Assembly (NCBI GenBank): GCA_902362865.1
Contig: CABIYE010000001.1
Coordinates: 62,001 to 126,000, forward strand
Length of the DNA: 64,000 nucleotides
Direction: 5' to 3'
Source of the DNA: Clostridiaceae bacterium
GTDB lineage: Bacteria > Bacillota > Clostridia > Lachnospirales > Lachnospiraceae
Within the stretch, counting starts at the first letter, position 1, and every line of letters begins with the position of its first letter. The notes below the pieces were generated by a model. That model was not told the DNA's origin. It saw only the letters and a program-made list of their open reading frames with translations, and searched no databases. A program made the translations under genes and the position numbers. Of this stretch, positions 18,307 through 27,816 are shown one piece after another.

Positions 18307-18352
18307 CAGATTCCTTATAAAATAAGGGCTCACGCCAATTTAGTCTTTTTTC
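18294..18352 (+). terminator. Terminator-like hairpin at the ICE left end
   Basis: AAGACTAA (18294-18301) pairs with TTAGTCTT (18340-18347), and T residues follow to 18351. It sits directly inside the junction and would stop transcription arriving from the pst operon. Confidence 0.6.
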
Positions 18353-18538
18353 TATTATACCATAAAAGGTAGAAAATTCATAGACCGGGAATGAATTTTT
18401 CATAGTAAAAATCAAATGGCAGGGGCTCTTAAAGATAGAAACCTATTGCTACTGGTCCTGTCAAAATTATATCCATTCTCACAGGCGGTCAAGTTTGTGA
18501 AAAACCATTCGGTTACAATATATTGAAAAAAATATGTT

Positions 18539-18592
18539 AAGGACTAGGTTAGTTAAAAGATTCTGTTAGCTGGCTTAGTCCTTTTTTTCTTG
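18539..18592 (+). terminator. Second intrinsic terminator before the first ICE gene
   Basis: The arm 18539-18552 (AAGGACTAGGTTAG) pairs with 18570-18583 allowing G-U pairs and is followed by a T tract. The 299-bp gap 18307-18605 otherwise holds only a small inverted repeat (18372-18381 with 18391-18401) and no gene. It may attenuate entry into the ICE genes. Confidence 0.75.
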
Positions 18593-18605
18593 GGAGGACA
18601 GAGCA

Positions 18606-18743
18606 ATGATAAAGGTGATTATGATTGTTGGAATAATTTTTTTCCTCGTTTCGTTGTATGCGTGTCTGGTGGCAGGCAAAAGAGCAGATGAAGAAATAAG
18701 TGCTTTATTTGAAAAAGAAAAGAAGCAGGGGAGTGAGGAATAA
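18606..18743 (+). CDS. Small membrane protein at ICE left end (DUF3789-like)
   Basis: A 45-residue protein: MIKVIMIVGIIFFLVSLYAC forms one membrane helix, followed by a charged cytoplasmic tail ending KKQGSEE. GGGAGG lies 9 nt before the ATG. Size and layout resemble the DUF3789 single-helix proteins found at this position in Clostridia conjugative elements; the match is from memory. Function unknown. It is followed after 4 nt by the initiator-like gene, so the two are coupled. Confidence 0.65.
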   Translation: MIKVIMIVGIIFFLVSLYACLVAGKRADEEISALFEKEKKQGSEE

Positions 18744-18747
18744 ACGT

Positions 18748-19863
18748 ATGAATGGAGGTATTTATAGCACTGGAAATGAAATTGTAGATGAAAATGCAAA
18801 ACTGAATATATCTGGAAATATCATTCCGCAGGTGTGGTATCGGACAATCATCAGAGAAAGTGGAAAGCCAAATCTAACAGCTATTATTATACTGGCAGAT
18901 ATTGTGTACTGGTATAAGCCTACAGAAATCAGAGATGAAGGAACCGGACAGGTCATTGGGGTAAGAAAGAAATTTAAGTCAGACCTTCTTCAGAGAAGTT
19001 ACCAGCAGATCAGCGAACAGTTTGGGATTTCCAAAAAAGAAGCGACAAATGCAGTGGTATTTTTAGAGAAGCTGGGTGTGGTAAAACGGGTATTTAGAAC
19101 CATTTCCATGAATGGGATTGTTGTAAATAATGTTCTGTATCTGGAATTGATCGTAGACCGGTTAAAAGAATTGACTTATCCAGAAGAAACAGGAGCAGAT
19201 CCGGTTTCCTTTGAAAAAAGAAGAGAGAAATCCAAAGCAGAGAAAATCAGTTCCCATACAGCCATAGAGGAAGAGATACATTTTGTAGAAGAGAGGGCTG
19301 TCCCTTTCCAAAGGAAGAGGGTGTCACCATTCAAAGAGGGAGCATACCCCGACAGGGAAACAGAGCCCTGGATACCCAAAGAGGTACCTCAGACTGATAG
19401 CGGGCAGACAAATACAGAGATTACTACAAAGACTACAGCAGAAAGTACCCAAAAGAATACAACAGAAATAGGGAATGGGTATAGAGATAATCCTATCTTA
19501 TCCTATCAGGCAGCAGAAGAACAGTTCAAAGATCAGATTGATTATGATGCGATATGGATAGACAGACCTTTTGACAGAAAACTGCTCAATGAGATTGTAG
19601 GGCTTGCAGTAGATGTTTTGACGTCCAATGCAAAGACCATAAGGGTAAATCAGGAAGAACGACCTCTTGGCATTGTACAGGGAATGTATAAAAAGCTGGA
19701 TAAGTTTACCGTAGAGTATGTGATAGACTCAATTAAGCAGTGTACAAGGAAAGCCAATAATATCCGGGCAGTGCTGCTTACCGCTTTATACAATGCCACA
19801 TTGACAGCAAACAGCTATATATCCAATCTGTTTGCTTATCAGGAAGCTATCCCTCAGACGTAA
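18748..19863 (+). CDS. Replication-initiator-like protein (winged helix plus DUF6017)
   Basis: A 371-residue protein from the ATG at 18748. The N-terminal ~150 residues look like a winged-helix module, with phrases YQQISEQFGISKKEATNAVVFLEKLGVVKRV. A polar, low-complexity linker spans about 155-250. A C-terminal domain from about 255 (DRKLLNEIVGLAVDVLTS, IVQGMYKKLDKFTVEYVI, ALYNATLTANSYISNLF) matches the DUF6017 family seen on ICEs. It probably starts rolling-circle or theta replication of the excised element, together with the downstream partition genes. I treat initiator function as likely, not proven. Confidence 0.75.
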   Translation: MNGGIYSTGNEIVDENAKLNISGNIIPQVWYRTIIRESGKPNLTAIIILADIVYWYKPTEIRDEGTGQVIGVRKKFKSDLLQRSYQQISEQFGISKKEATNAVVFLEKLGVVKRVFRTISMNGIVVNNVLYLELIVDRLKELTYPEETGADPVSFEKRREKSKAEKISSHTAIEEEIHFVEERAVPFQRKRVSPFKEGAYPDRETEPWIPKEVPQTDSGQTNTEITTKTTAESTQKNTTEIGNGYRDNPILSYQAAEEQFKDQIDYDAIWIDRPFDRKLLNEIVGLAVDVLTSNAKTIRVNQEERPLGIVQGMYKKLDKFTVEYVIDSIKQCTRKANNIRAVLLTALYNATLTANSYISNLFAYQEAIPQT

Positions 19864-19878
19864 GGAGCGTGATAGAAA

Positions 19879-20073
19879 GTAACAAAATTAAGAAAATTCA
19901 GGACAGCTCATGGATATACACAGAGAGAACTTGCGGCTGTCTTGGGTATCAGTCTTCGGACGTATCAGAGGATTGAATACGGACAGCAAAAGCCAAATGT
20001 CTATGTAGTTGTCCTGCTTCAGCGGCTATTTCAAAAAGATATTAGTGAGATTATGGAGGAATATACAGAATGA
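19879..20073 (+). CDS. XRE-family HTH protein without an ordinary start codon
   Basis: The frame encodes a clean Cro/C1-type HTH: FRTAHGYTQRELAAVLGISL, then TYQRIEYGQQKPNV, about 63 residues in all. TAAGGAG lies upstream (19861-19867), but the codon where initiation is expected reads GTA (19879) and the frame is closed by TAG at 19873. No ATG/GTG/TTG occurs before the HTH, so this is either a non-standard start or a gene that lost its start. It overlaps the next gene (ATGA at 20070). A regulator of ICE genes is likely. Confidence 0.6.
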   Translation, partial: VTKLRKFRTAHGYTQRELAAVLGISLRTYQRIEYGQQKPNVYVVVLLQRLFQKDISEIMEEYTE

Positions 20074-20612
20074 GGGAAGAAAGGTTTCGTATTCAGTGCC
20101 CCAAACATTTTCTGGTTGGAGATTCAGAGCATTTTGAAAAATCTTCACAGGAAAAGGATTCGGATTTTGTAGTAGATTATGCTCCACCGGAAATATTTGA
20201 AGCCGGGATTGTTTTACAGGAGATGGGGACGGAAGGAGAGACCTATTGCACAATGTATGTCTATTTTGCCCCAGAGGAACACATGCCGGTTTATATGGAC
20301 AGCATGAAATACGACTTACAAAAAGTATCCATTCGGAAAATCTTTGTTGATACCGAAGAATATCTCATAAAAGTAAATGAGAAGACAAAAAAGTTTTGTG
20401 CAGGTGAGGACGGTTGTTGGGGTTCCTATACAGAACTTTACCGGAGAGAGAACGGGGAACGTCAGACGGATGCAGTGATTGTTTTTCTGTGTATGCCAGA
20501 TGAAATGAAGTTTCAGGAAATGGAAGCGGTGATGGGGGAACTGTTTGACAAACTTCCTGTGATAAACAAAGAAAAGAAAGAAGCAGGTCAAGAACCAAAG
20601 AGAACAAGATAA
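20070..20612 (+). CDS. Hypothetical ICE protein
   Basis: A 180-residue soluble acidic protein with no family I recognise. It has alternating beta-like segments (GETYCTMYVYFAP, QTDAVIVFLCMP) and an Arg/Lys-rich end. Its ATG overlaps the stop of the HTH gene and the parM-like gene starts 34 nt later, so it belongs to the replication/partition operon. No signal peptide or membrane helix. Confidence 0.6.
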   Translation: MREERFRIQCPKHFLVGDSEHFEKSSQEKDSDFVVDYAPPEIFEAGIVLQEMGTEGETYCTMYVYFAPEEHMPVYMDSMKYDLQKVSIRKIFVDTEEYLIKVNEKTKKFCAGEDGCWGSYTELYRRENGERQTDAVIVFLCMPDEMKFQEMEAVMGELFDKLPVINKEKKEAGQEPKRTR

Positions 20613-20645
20613 AATACAAACTATAACTTTCAGGAGGATAAGAAC

Positions 20646-21572
20646 GTGGAAACTAAAATGATTATTGGAATTGATCATGGAAACCGTAACATGAAAACTG
20701 CAAATACTGTATTTTCAGCAGCAATCCAGCCTTTGCAGGCAAGGCCGGACAGCCTGGAACACATTCTGGAATACCAGAACCAGTTTTATTATGTGGGTGG
20801 GAAAGTACCGGAAAAGGAATGCGTAGATAAGACAGAGAATGAAAACTATTATCTTCTTACCCTTGCAGCACTGGCGCAGGAAATGCGCTGCCGGGGACTG
20901 ACAGACGCTTCCGTAAAAATGGGAGCTGCCCTGCCACCCAGAAGATTTCAGCAGCAGAAAGAAAATTTTAAGAAATATCTGTTAAAGACAAAGGAACTGC
21001 ATTTCCGCTATGAAGGAGTACATTATCATGTGTCTTTGGAAAATGTGTTTGTTTTTATGCAGGGGCATGTGGTGATCCATACGCTTTTAGAAGCGGTTCC
21101 CGGTTATTGCCTTTTAGTAGATATTGGTGGAGGGACTACCGACCTGGTAGAGTTTGTTGACGGAATGCCGGACGGGAAGTATTCGATTTCGGATAAGGCA
21201 GCTTTGTATTGTATCGGAAAAGTCAATGAGGAAGCCATTGCAAAAACAGGGGCAGGGGTACCGGCATACATTACAGAAGCATTTATGAGGACAGGAAGCT
21301 ATGACTGCCCGAAGCAGTATCAGGAAGTGATTATAAACTGTTTGAAATCCTATGCAGAGGAAATTTATGGTATCATACAGGCAAATCATTATAATCTGGA
21401 CCTGACCAAAATGGTATTCATGGGAGGTGGTTCTTCCATTGTGGAGCATTTTGGAGCTAATGAGGGAAAAGATGTACAGTTTGTGACGGATATACATGCC
21501 AATGCAAGGGGCTGTGAAGAAGCAGTGAAAAGTATTATCCGGGCAAAACAGAGGAAAATGCGGACGGCATGA
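20646..21572 (+). CDS. ParM/StbA-like actin-type partition ATPase
   Basis: A 308-residue actin-like ATPase. The phosphate-1 loop is IIGIDHGNRNMKTANT near the start. The phosphate-2 loop LLVDIGGGTTDLVEF lies near residue 160, and the adenosine motif VFMGGGSSIVEHF near 257. ParM filaments push replicated plasmid copies apart, so the element probably has a stable extrachromosomal phase. The GTG start at 20646 follows CAGGAGG. It is followed by a ParR-like DNA-binding partner 11 nt downstream. Confidence 0.87.
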   Translation: METKMIIGIDHGNRNMKTANTVFSAAIQPLQARPDSLEHILEYQNQFYYVGGKVPEKECVDKTENENYYLLTLAALAQEMRCRGLTDASVKMGAALPPRRFQQQKENFKKYLLKTKELHFRYEGVHYHVSLENVFVFMQGHVVIHTLLEAVPGYCLLVDIGGGTTDLVEFVDGMPDGKYSISDKAALYCIGKVNEEAIAKTGAGVPAYITEAFMRTGSYDCPKQYQEVIINCLKSYAEEIYGIIQANHYNLDLTKMVFMGGGSSIVEHFGANEGKDVQFVTDIHANARGCEEAVKSIIRAKQRKMRTA

Positions 21573-21582
21573 TAGGAAGTGA

Positions 21583-22005
21583 ATGCTTATGGATACGGAA
21601 AAAGTATATACTACTTCACTGCGGCTGTATAAAAACAGGCCGGTACATCATCAGGCATACCGATATCTGAAGGAGTATAACAAAGATATTTTCAAGACGA
21701 AAGACGATTTCATAGCAGAAGCAATCGTTTATTTTGCAAAATACCTGCAGCAGGAAGAAGATGTACAGCAGATGAAACTATTAAATACCCTTCTGGAGAA
21801 CCAGAAAGAACAATTTTGTAAAATCGTAAAAGAAGCGGTTTCAAAGGCACAGGAAGAAGCCTTTGAGAAGCGGGGTGTGCTGGAAAAGACCGTTCAGGGA
21901 GAACTTTCTGACGGTGGAACGATAGCAGAGAACAGGGAAAAGGAAGAAGCCTGTATGGAAAAAGATTTACGGTTTGCGGAATTTTATGGGGCATTTGAAG
22001 AATAA
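21583..22005 (+). CDS. ParR-like partition adaptor
   Basis: A 140-residue protein. The N-terminal ~55 residues (TTSLRLYKNRPVHHQAYRYL, then FKTKDDFIAEAIVYFA) fit a ribbon-helix-helix fold like ParR, which binds centromere repeats and caps ParM filaments. The C-terminal half is charged and helical. Assignment rests mostly on its place directly after parM and its size. An alternative in-frame ATG lies two codons downstream. Confidence 0.65.
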   Translation: MLMDTEKVYTTSLRLYKNRPVHHQAYRYLKEYNKDIFKTKDDFIAEAIVYFAKYLQQEEDVQQMKLLNTLLENQKEQFCKIVKEAVSKAQEEAFEKRGVLEKTVQGELSDGGTIAENREKEEACMEKDLRFAEFYGAFEE

Positions 22006-22018
22006 GGAGGAAAAAGAT

Positions 22019-22171
22019 ATGGCAGTAGGAAGAAGTGTATGGGAAGTTGTAAAAGGGATTTTCATTGCAGTGGGGAAACTGCTGTATCTGACAGGGAAAC
22101 TGGTGATATGTTTGTTTCTGCTGGTTCTGCAGCTTGTTTTGGCAGTGTTCCATGCAGGAAGCAGGGAATAG
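22019..22171 (+). CDS. Small membrane protein
   Basis: A 50-residue protein from the ATG at 22019 after AAGGAGG. One long hydrophobic stretch (LLYLTGKLVICLFLLVLQLV) spans the membrane. Function unknown; comparable tiny membrane proteins occur at this place on related elements. A longer in-frame start at 21974 overlaps parR and lacks a binding site. Confidence 0.65.
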   Translation: MAVGRSVWEVVKGIFIAVGKLLYLTGKLVICLFLLVLQLVLAVFHAGSRE

Positions 22172-22301
22172 AAAGGGGATTGACGGGTGCATTGGATACG
22201 GGACAGACCGTATACAAAAGATAGAAAAAAGAAGATAGAAAATGGAAAGCAGGCTTGTGTGGCCTGCTTTTTTTGACGAAAAAATGAAAAGGAGCAAAGC
22301 T

Positions 22302-25300
22302 ATGATGAAAGGAAAAAAGAAAAGGCTGCTGGCTGGGACGCTGGCACTTCTTCTTAGTTGTTCTACGTTACTCAATACAGGGATCACCGCACTGGCTTCT
22401 GAACAGTCTGAGGAACATGCACAGATACAGGAAGTAAAACAGGAGGAGGCTGCTTCAGAAACATTACCGGAGTTGGAAGAGGTAAAGGAGCAACTAACAG
22501 AAGAAGAACTGGTGTATGCAGAGGATCTTACCATAAAAGCAGGAGAGTCCTTTGACCTGGAAACAGATTACAGGGGTTTTCAGAAAAATGATGAAAAAGT
22601 AAAGGTAACGTTTCTGAAAGCAGAAGGGGACTCCGGCAATTCTTTTGATTTCAATACCCCAGGTTCTTACCAGGCATTTTATCGTGTTGATCCGTTAAGC
22701 GGAAACCCTTCCTATCAGATTATGAGAAGAATTGTGGTAGAAGCAAGGGAAAACAGTACACAGGAACCCCAGGGAGAAGTAAGCCAGCATACCGAAGATG
22801 GCTCCGGTGAGGACGGTGAGGCGGACCCTGACCCGGAGATACCGGAGGTACTGACGGAAGAACCGGAAATGCCAGATGCAGGGGCAGAGTTGATTGATCT
22901 GACACCAAAAGAGGATAAGGGAATGTTCTTATCGGTTGTTCCGGCAGCAATGGAGCAGCAAAAAGGAAGCAATGTACATCTGGTACAGGGAGAGAAAATC
23001 CCATACCCTTCTAACGTGGGGAACTATTCTACTTCCTATTTCACCGTAAATGGCCATGTGGCATATTGTCTGGAGTCTATGAAGGCTTCCCCGCCGACCT
23101 CGGATTATGTAGCCAATGAATTTGAAAGCAACCCGGAATTACAGAAAGTCCTTTATTATGGATATGGCGGTCCCGGGGACATTACTGGGGAGTATATGCC
23201 CTCTTTTGACTGGAAGACAAAGTATATTTTTACGCATTTAGCTGCCGCTTATTCTTATTGTGGCATGGACGGTTTTTATGGCTGTACCTTTGAAGATATT
23301 AAGGCAAGCGGTGTGTGGGGATATATCCAGCATATTTACAGCCTGGAAGCACCTCCGACAGCAGCAATCACGTTGTCCCCAAAGGAAGCAAAGGGTTATG
23401 AAAGTGGAAAGGAACAGCGTACCGGAGAATTTACTTTAAAAGGTGACCATAGAAACTATATTACTTTAAAAATGCCAGAGAATGTGACTTATCACAGTGG
23501 AAGTACAAAACAGACAGGAACCGTAAAGATCAATGGAAATACCACATTCTATTTCAGTGCTCCCAAAACTGTAACTGGTACATGGAACAGTGGTAAGCTG
23601 AAAGGACAAATGGGAACTCAGTGGAAGACCTTAGTATTGTCTACGGGTTCTGGTTCTCAGGATATTGGGTATGGGGCATTTTTTGAAGAAGAAAGTGCTT
23701 CTGTGGAATTTACGGTGAAGTGGCTAGACCTGGCAAGGGTAAAGGTAACAAAAAAAGATAAGAACAGTAAAGTAAATCTGTCCGGCGCTGTTTTTGGTAT
23801 TTATTCAGACAGTGCATGTAAAAACCTTCTTGTACAGATGCCGGCCACAGACAGCAATGGTACTTCTGAGGTGGAACTTCCGAAAACCCAGGATACGGTA
23901 TATTTAAAAGAAATTTCTGTTCCAGAAGGATATAAGCTGAATACAGAGTCTTTTAACGTGAAGCTGGAAACAGGAAAAACAACTTCTGTTGCAGTGACGA
24001 ATGAGGAACAGAAAGGAAAAATCACAATCCGTAAAAAAGGTGAGGTTCTGACCGGAGTAACCGGAGAAGAGGGAAACCTGACTTTTGTATATGGAAATGC
24101 GGACTTTGCAGGGGCAGAATATAACATTTATGCGGCAGAGGATATTTACAGCCAGGATAAAGTGACGAAGGTGCATAAAGCAGGGGATTTGGTAGAAAGT
24201 CTGACAACAGGGGAAGATGGAAGCGCTGTTTCCAAAGAATTGTATCTTGGAAAATATAAGGTTGTAGAACAGAAAGCACCGGAAAATCTGGTGATTGGGA
24301 AAACAGAACAGGAACGTACCCAGTTTGTAACCTTGTCCTATGCAGGACAGAATGTAGAGCTATCCCAGGGGGAAACCGTTTTTACCAATGCAAGACCGGA
24401 GATTTCCGTAAATGTAGTGAAAAAATCGAAACATGATGATGTTACCCTGGAAGGTGCGACGTTTGGCTTGTATGTAGAAGAAGACCTGACAGCAGCAGAC
24501 GGAAAGGTCCTTGTAGAAAAAGGAAGCCTGGTGGAACGTGCTGTTTCCGACAGGGAAGGAATGGCTGTGTTCCATGCAGATATTCCTTTGAATTTCCATT
24601 ACAGTGTAAAGGAAATCCAGGCACCGGATAAGTACTATATGACAGATGAGGTGTATCGTTTCTTCTATGAATATAAAGACGACAGCACCTACACATATAC
24701 TTTTTCCCATGATTTTAAAAATGAGGAAGTACGGGGAGAAGTTCATGTAAGTAAGATTGACCAGGATTCCCAGGGATTTATTTCCCAGGGTGACGCAACC
24801 TTAGTAGGGGCAAAATACGGATTATATGCTGCACAAGATATTGAACACCCAAATAAGAAAGATGGGATTGTCCATAAAAAAGGGGAACTTGTAGCGCAGG
24901 GTACGATTTCCAGTGAAGGAACCGTAGATTTCAAAAACCTGTATCTTGGAAATTATTTCGTAAAAGAAATAGAGCCGGCAGAAGGGTATCTGTTAGATGA
25001 AACAGAGTATCCCGTAGAGGTTTCGTATGAGGGACAGGAAGTACAGATTGTACACCGGGAGGTGACTGTAAAGGAAACTGTAAAGAAACAGGCCTTTCAG
25101 CTTATCAAGATCTCAGAAGACGGGGAGCAGACAGAAACAGAACTGGTAGAAGGAGCTGGATTTAAGGTATTCCTCATCAGTGAGCTGTCTGGTGTAAAAG
25201 ACGGAAGTTTGAAGCCGGGAAATGGTTCTTATTATACCCCGGAAGATTTTATCACCTATGATTACAGCAAAGACGAAACAGCTTCTTATTGGGAGAATGG

Positions 25301-27740
25301 TAAAAAGATTACGGTACCAGAGCTGTTTACGGATAAGAAAGGATATTTAAAGAGTCCAGAACTTCCTTATGGAACCTATGTGGTGTTTGAGTCTACGGTT
25401 CCGGAAAATTTAAAAGGGATTCGTCCATTTATTGTACAGATTTCGGAAGACAGCCGGGAACCCCAGGTATGGCGTGTGTTTGATGACCGTCCTTTGCAGT
25501 ATTACTTCAAGATTGTGAAAAAAGATGCCCAGACGCAGAAGCCGGTGCTGGATAACAGTGCAGCTTATAAGATTTATGATGTGGAAGCAGAAAAATATGT
25601 GGAAATGATCGTAAGATATCCAAAAAAAGAAGTGGTATCTGTGTTCAGGACCAACGAAGAGGGATACCTGATTACACCGGAGCAGTTAAAATGTGGCACT
25701 TACCGGATTGAAGAAGTGGAAGCACCGGAAAATTATGTACAGGTAGGATTTGAAAATGTCCTCTTAAAAGACGGGAAGGAAGTTCCGCTGAATGAAGTTG
25801 CAGACGGGGGAGCTTACCAGGAGGCAAAGAAAGCGCCGATCACCATTACCGTAGATTCTGATACCGTACACCAGGTAGAGGAGGAAACTGGTAAATTTAT
25901 TGTTGTCATTGAACAGTATAATGATGAAGCAGTAGGAAGTCTTACAATCCATAAAAAAGGAGAAAAACTTTCTGGTGCTTCTAAAGTAGAAGAAAAGTTC
26001 CTGACAAAGATGAAAAACGGTGTAGCAGGTTTCGTAAATCAGGTAAGCAGTTTCTTCACTGGGGAAGAGGTCATGGAAAAAGAGAAAGGTTATGAATTTG
26101 ACTATGAAGAGGGAAATATGGAAGGTGCAGAATTTGCCATTCATGCAAAGGAAACCATTTATACCCCGGACGGACAGAAAGACGAAGCAGGAAACCGCAT
26201 TGTAAAATATGAAAAAGATGCCCTGGTAGCTCGTATGGTGACAGATAAAGAAGGAAAGGCAGTCCTGAATAATCTTCCTATCGGAAAATACTATGTAGTG
26301 GAAGAAAAAGCAGGTCAGAACTGCGTGCTTGACTCGGAAGCAAAAGAATTTGAAATTGCATATAAGGGACAGGAAGTAGCAGTGGATTATGTAACAATGG
26401 AACTTACCAATCAGCGACAGAAAGTTTCCCTGAGTCTTCTGAAGAAAGACGCAGAAACCGGAAAACCGCTGGAAGGAGTGGTATTCGGGCTGTATGCGCA
26501 GGAGGATATCAAAAATGCTGCCGGGGAAGTAGTTGTAGAAAAAGATGCCCTGATTGAACTGGGAACAACAGATGAAGAGGGCAAGCTGGTATTTCAGGCA
26601 GATCTTCCTCATGGAAAATACTATATTCAGGAAGTAGAGCATAAGCCGGGATACCTGCCAAATGATGAGGTGTATTCCTTTGATGCGTCTTATACAGACC
26701 AGACCCTTGAACTGCTCGCTTTTTCAGAAGAAATTTCTAATCAGCCTACCATTACGGAATTTACAAAAGTAGATTTAACCGGTGGACAGGAAATTGAAGG
26801 TGCAAAAATGCAGATTTTAGATCAGGACGGAAAGGTGGTAGAAGAGTGGGTATCTAAGAAAGAACCCCATGTAGTCTATGCACTGGAACCAGGAGAATAT
26901 GTACTGCATGAAGAGCAAGCGCCTACGGAACAGGGATATGTCCGGGCAGAAGATGTGAAATTTGTTGTGGAAGAAACAGGGGACATACAAAAAGTGAAAA
27001 TGGAGGACGACCATACCAAAGTTTCAATTTCCAAAACAGATATTACAGATGGAAAAGAAATTGAGGGAGCGAAGCTGCAGATTCTGGATCAGGACGGGGA
27101 AGTGGTAGAGTCCTGGACCACAGGAGAGGAACACCTGATTGAGTACCTTCCGATAGGTACTTATACTCTGCATGAAGAAGCGGCAGTTGACGGATATATT
27201 GTGGCCAATGACGTGGAGTTTACAGTAGAAGAAACGGGAGAAATCCAGAAAGTAAAGATGGAAGATGAGCGTGCTATGGGACAACTGGTTATCGTAAAAA
27301 CGGATGCAGACAGCAAAGCGGCTCTGGAAGGAGTAGAATTTGTTCTGCTGGAAAAGGAAACCGGAAAAGAAGTAGGACGTTTGAAGACTGGAAAAGATGG
27401 AAAAGCAGTTTCAGAACTACTTCCAATTGGAACTTATGAAAATGGTGTTTTCAAAGAACCGATCACCTATGTGCTGAAAGAAACTGCCACCTTAAAGGGA
27501 TATGAGAAGACGGAAGAAGAGTGGGAAATCGTATTTACCTATCAGAATGATAAAACACCAGTCATTGAAGTGGTAAAAGAGATCCAGAATAAAAAAATAC
27601 CAGAAACACCAGGTACCGTAAAACCAGGACCAAAAACGGGTGATGATACAAACTGGTTCCTGCCTTTGCTGGCTCTTGGTGTAAGTGCAGGTATGGTAGC
27701 AGGCCTACTTTATTACAGAAAAAGACATAAAAAGGCATAG
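22302..27740 (+). CDS. Giant cell-wall-anchored adhesin with thioester-type and CnaB domains
   Basis: A 1812-residue surface protein. The signal peptide (KKKRLLAGTLALLLSCSTLL) ends near ALAS. After an acidic linker, a thioester-type domain has Cys in HVAYCLESM; at the place where the partner Gln is usual the sequence reads FTHLAAAYSY. About ten CnaB/SpaA-type isopeptide repeats follow, each with phrases like LEGVVFGLYA, GKYYVVEEKA and YKGQEV. The C-terminus is PKTGDD, then a membrane helix and RKRHKKA, a variant of LPxTG. Isopeptide-bonded repeats make a rigid stalk for host or partner-cell attachment, which would help mating. The ATG at 22302 follows AAAAGGAG. No sortase is in the window. 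Confidence 0.9.
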   Translation: MMKGKKKRLLAGTLALLLSCSTLLNTGITALASEQSEEHAQIQEVKQEEAASETLPELEEVKEQLTEEELVYAEDLTIKAGESFDLETDYRGFQKNDEKVKVTFLKAEGDSGNSFDFNTPGSYQAFYRVDPLSGNPSYQIMRRIVVEARENSTQEPQGEVSQHTEDGSGEDGEADPDPEIPEVLTEEPEMPDAGAELIDLTPKEDKGMFLSVVPAAMEQQKGSNVHLVQGEKIPYPSNVGNYSTSYFTVNGHVAYCLESMKASPPTSDYVANEFESNPELQKVLYYGYGGPGDITGEYMPSFDWKTKYIFTHLAAAYSYCGMDGFYGCTFEDIKASGVWGYIQHIYSLEAPPTAAITLSPKEAKGYESGKEQRTGEFTLKGDHRNYITLKMPENVTYHSGSTKQTGTVKINGNTTFYFSAPKTVTGTWNSGKLKGQMGTQWKTLVLSTGSGSQDIGYGAFFEEESASVEFTVKWLDLARVKVTKKDKNSKVNLSGAVFGIYSDSACKNLLVQMPATDSNGTSEVELPKTQDTVYLKEISVPEGYKLNTESFNVKLETGKTTSVAVTNEEQKGKITIRKKGEVLTGVTGEEGNLTFVYGNADFAGAEYNIYAAEDIYSQDKVTKVHKAGDLVESLTTGEDGSAVSKELYLGKYKVVEQKAPENLVIGKTEQERTQFVTLSYAGQNVELSQGETVFTNARPEISVNVVKKSKHDDVTLEGATFGLYVEEDLTAADGKVLVEKGSLVERAVSDREGMAVFHADIPLNFHYSVKEIQAPDKYYMTDEVYRFFYEYKDDSTYTYTFSHDFKNEEVRGEVHVSKIDQDSQGFISQGDATLVGAKYGLYAAQDIEHPNKKDGIVHKKGELVAQGTISSEGTVDFKNLYLGNYFVKEIEPAEGYLLDETEYPVEVSYEGQEVQIVHREVTVKETVKKQAFQLIKISEDGEQTETELVEGAGFKVFLISELSGVKDGSLKPGNGSYYTPEDFITYDYSKDETASYWENGKKITVPELFTDKKGYLKSPELPYGTYVVFESTVPENLKGIRPFIVQISEDSREPQVWRVFDDRPLQYYFKIVKKDAQTQKPVLDNSAAYKIYDVEAEKYVEMIVRYPKKEVVSVFRTNEEGYLITPEQLKCGTYRIEEVEAPENYVQVGFENVLLKDGKEVPLNEVADGGAYQEAKKAPITITVDSDTVHQVEEETGKFIVVIEQYNDEAVGSLTIHKKGEKLSGASKVEEKFLTKMKNGVAGFVNQVSSFFTGEEVMEKEKGYEFDYEEGNMEGAEFAIHAKETIYTPDGQKDEAGNRIVKYEKDALVARMVTDKEGKAVLNNLPIGKYYVVEEKAGQNCVLDSEAKEFEIAYKGQEVAVDYVTMELTNQRQKVSLSLLKKDAETGKPLEGVVFGLYAQEDIKNAAGEVVVEKDALIELGTTDEEGKLVFQADLPHGKYYIQEVEHKPGYLPNDEVYSFDASYTDQTLELLAFSEEISNQPTITEFTKVDLTGGQEIEGAKMQILDQDGKVVEEWVSKKEPHVVYALEPGEYVLHEEQAPTEQGYVRAEDVKFVVEETGDIQKVKMEDDHTKVSISKTDITDGKEIEGAKLQILDQDGEVVESWTTGEEHLIEYLPIGTYTLHEEAAVDGYIVANDVEFTVEETGEIQKVKMEDERAMGQLVIVKTDADSKAALEGVEFVLLEKETGKEVGRLKTGKDGKAVSELLPIGTYENGVFKEPITYVLKETATLKGYEKTEEEWEIVFTYQNDKTPVIEVVKEIQNKKIPETPGTVKPGPKTGDDTNWFLPLLALGVSAGMVAGLLYYRKRHKKA

Positions 27741-27816
27741 AAAATAAAAATCAGTTTTTAAACTTGGGAAAGGGCGGCTGCGGCTGTCCTTTCTTTGGCA
27801 ATATGAGGTGAGAAGC

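Noticed and set aside
21710..22534. Long minus-strand open frame (274 codons)
   Set aside because: Antisense to parR and the adhesin start; Ser/Phe/Leu-rich composition of a mirror frame, no ribosome-binding site and no family resemblance.
25764..26642. Minus-strand open frame of 292 codons inside the adhesin gene
   Set aside because: Mirror of the repetitive CnaB coding sequence, Phe/Cys/Ile-rich, no start signal.
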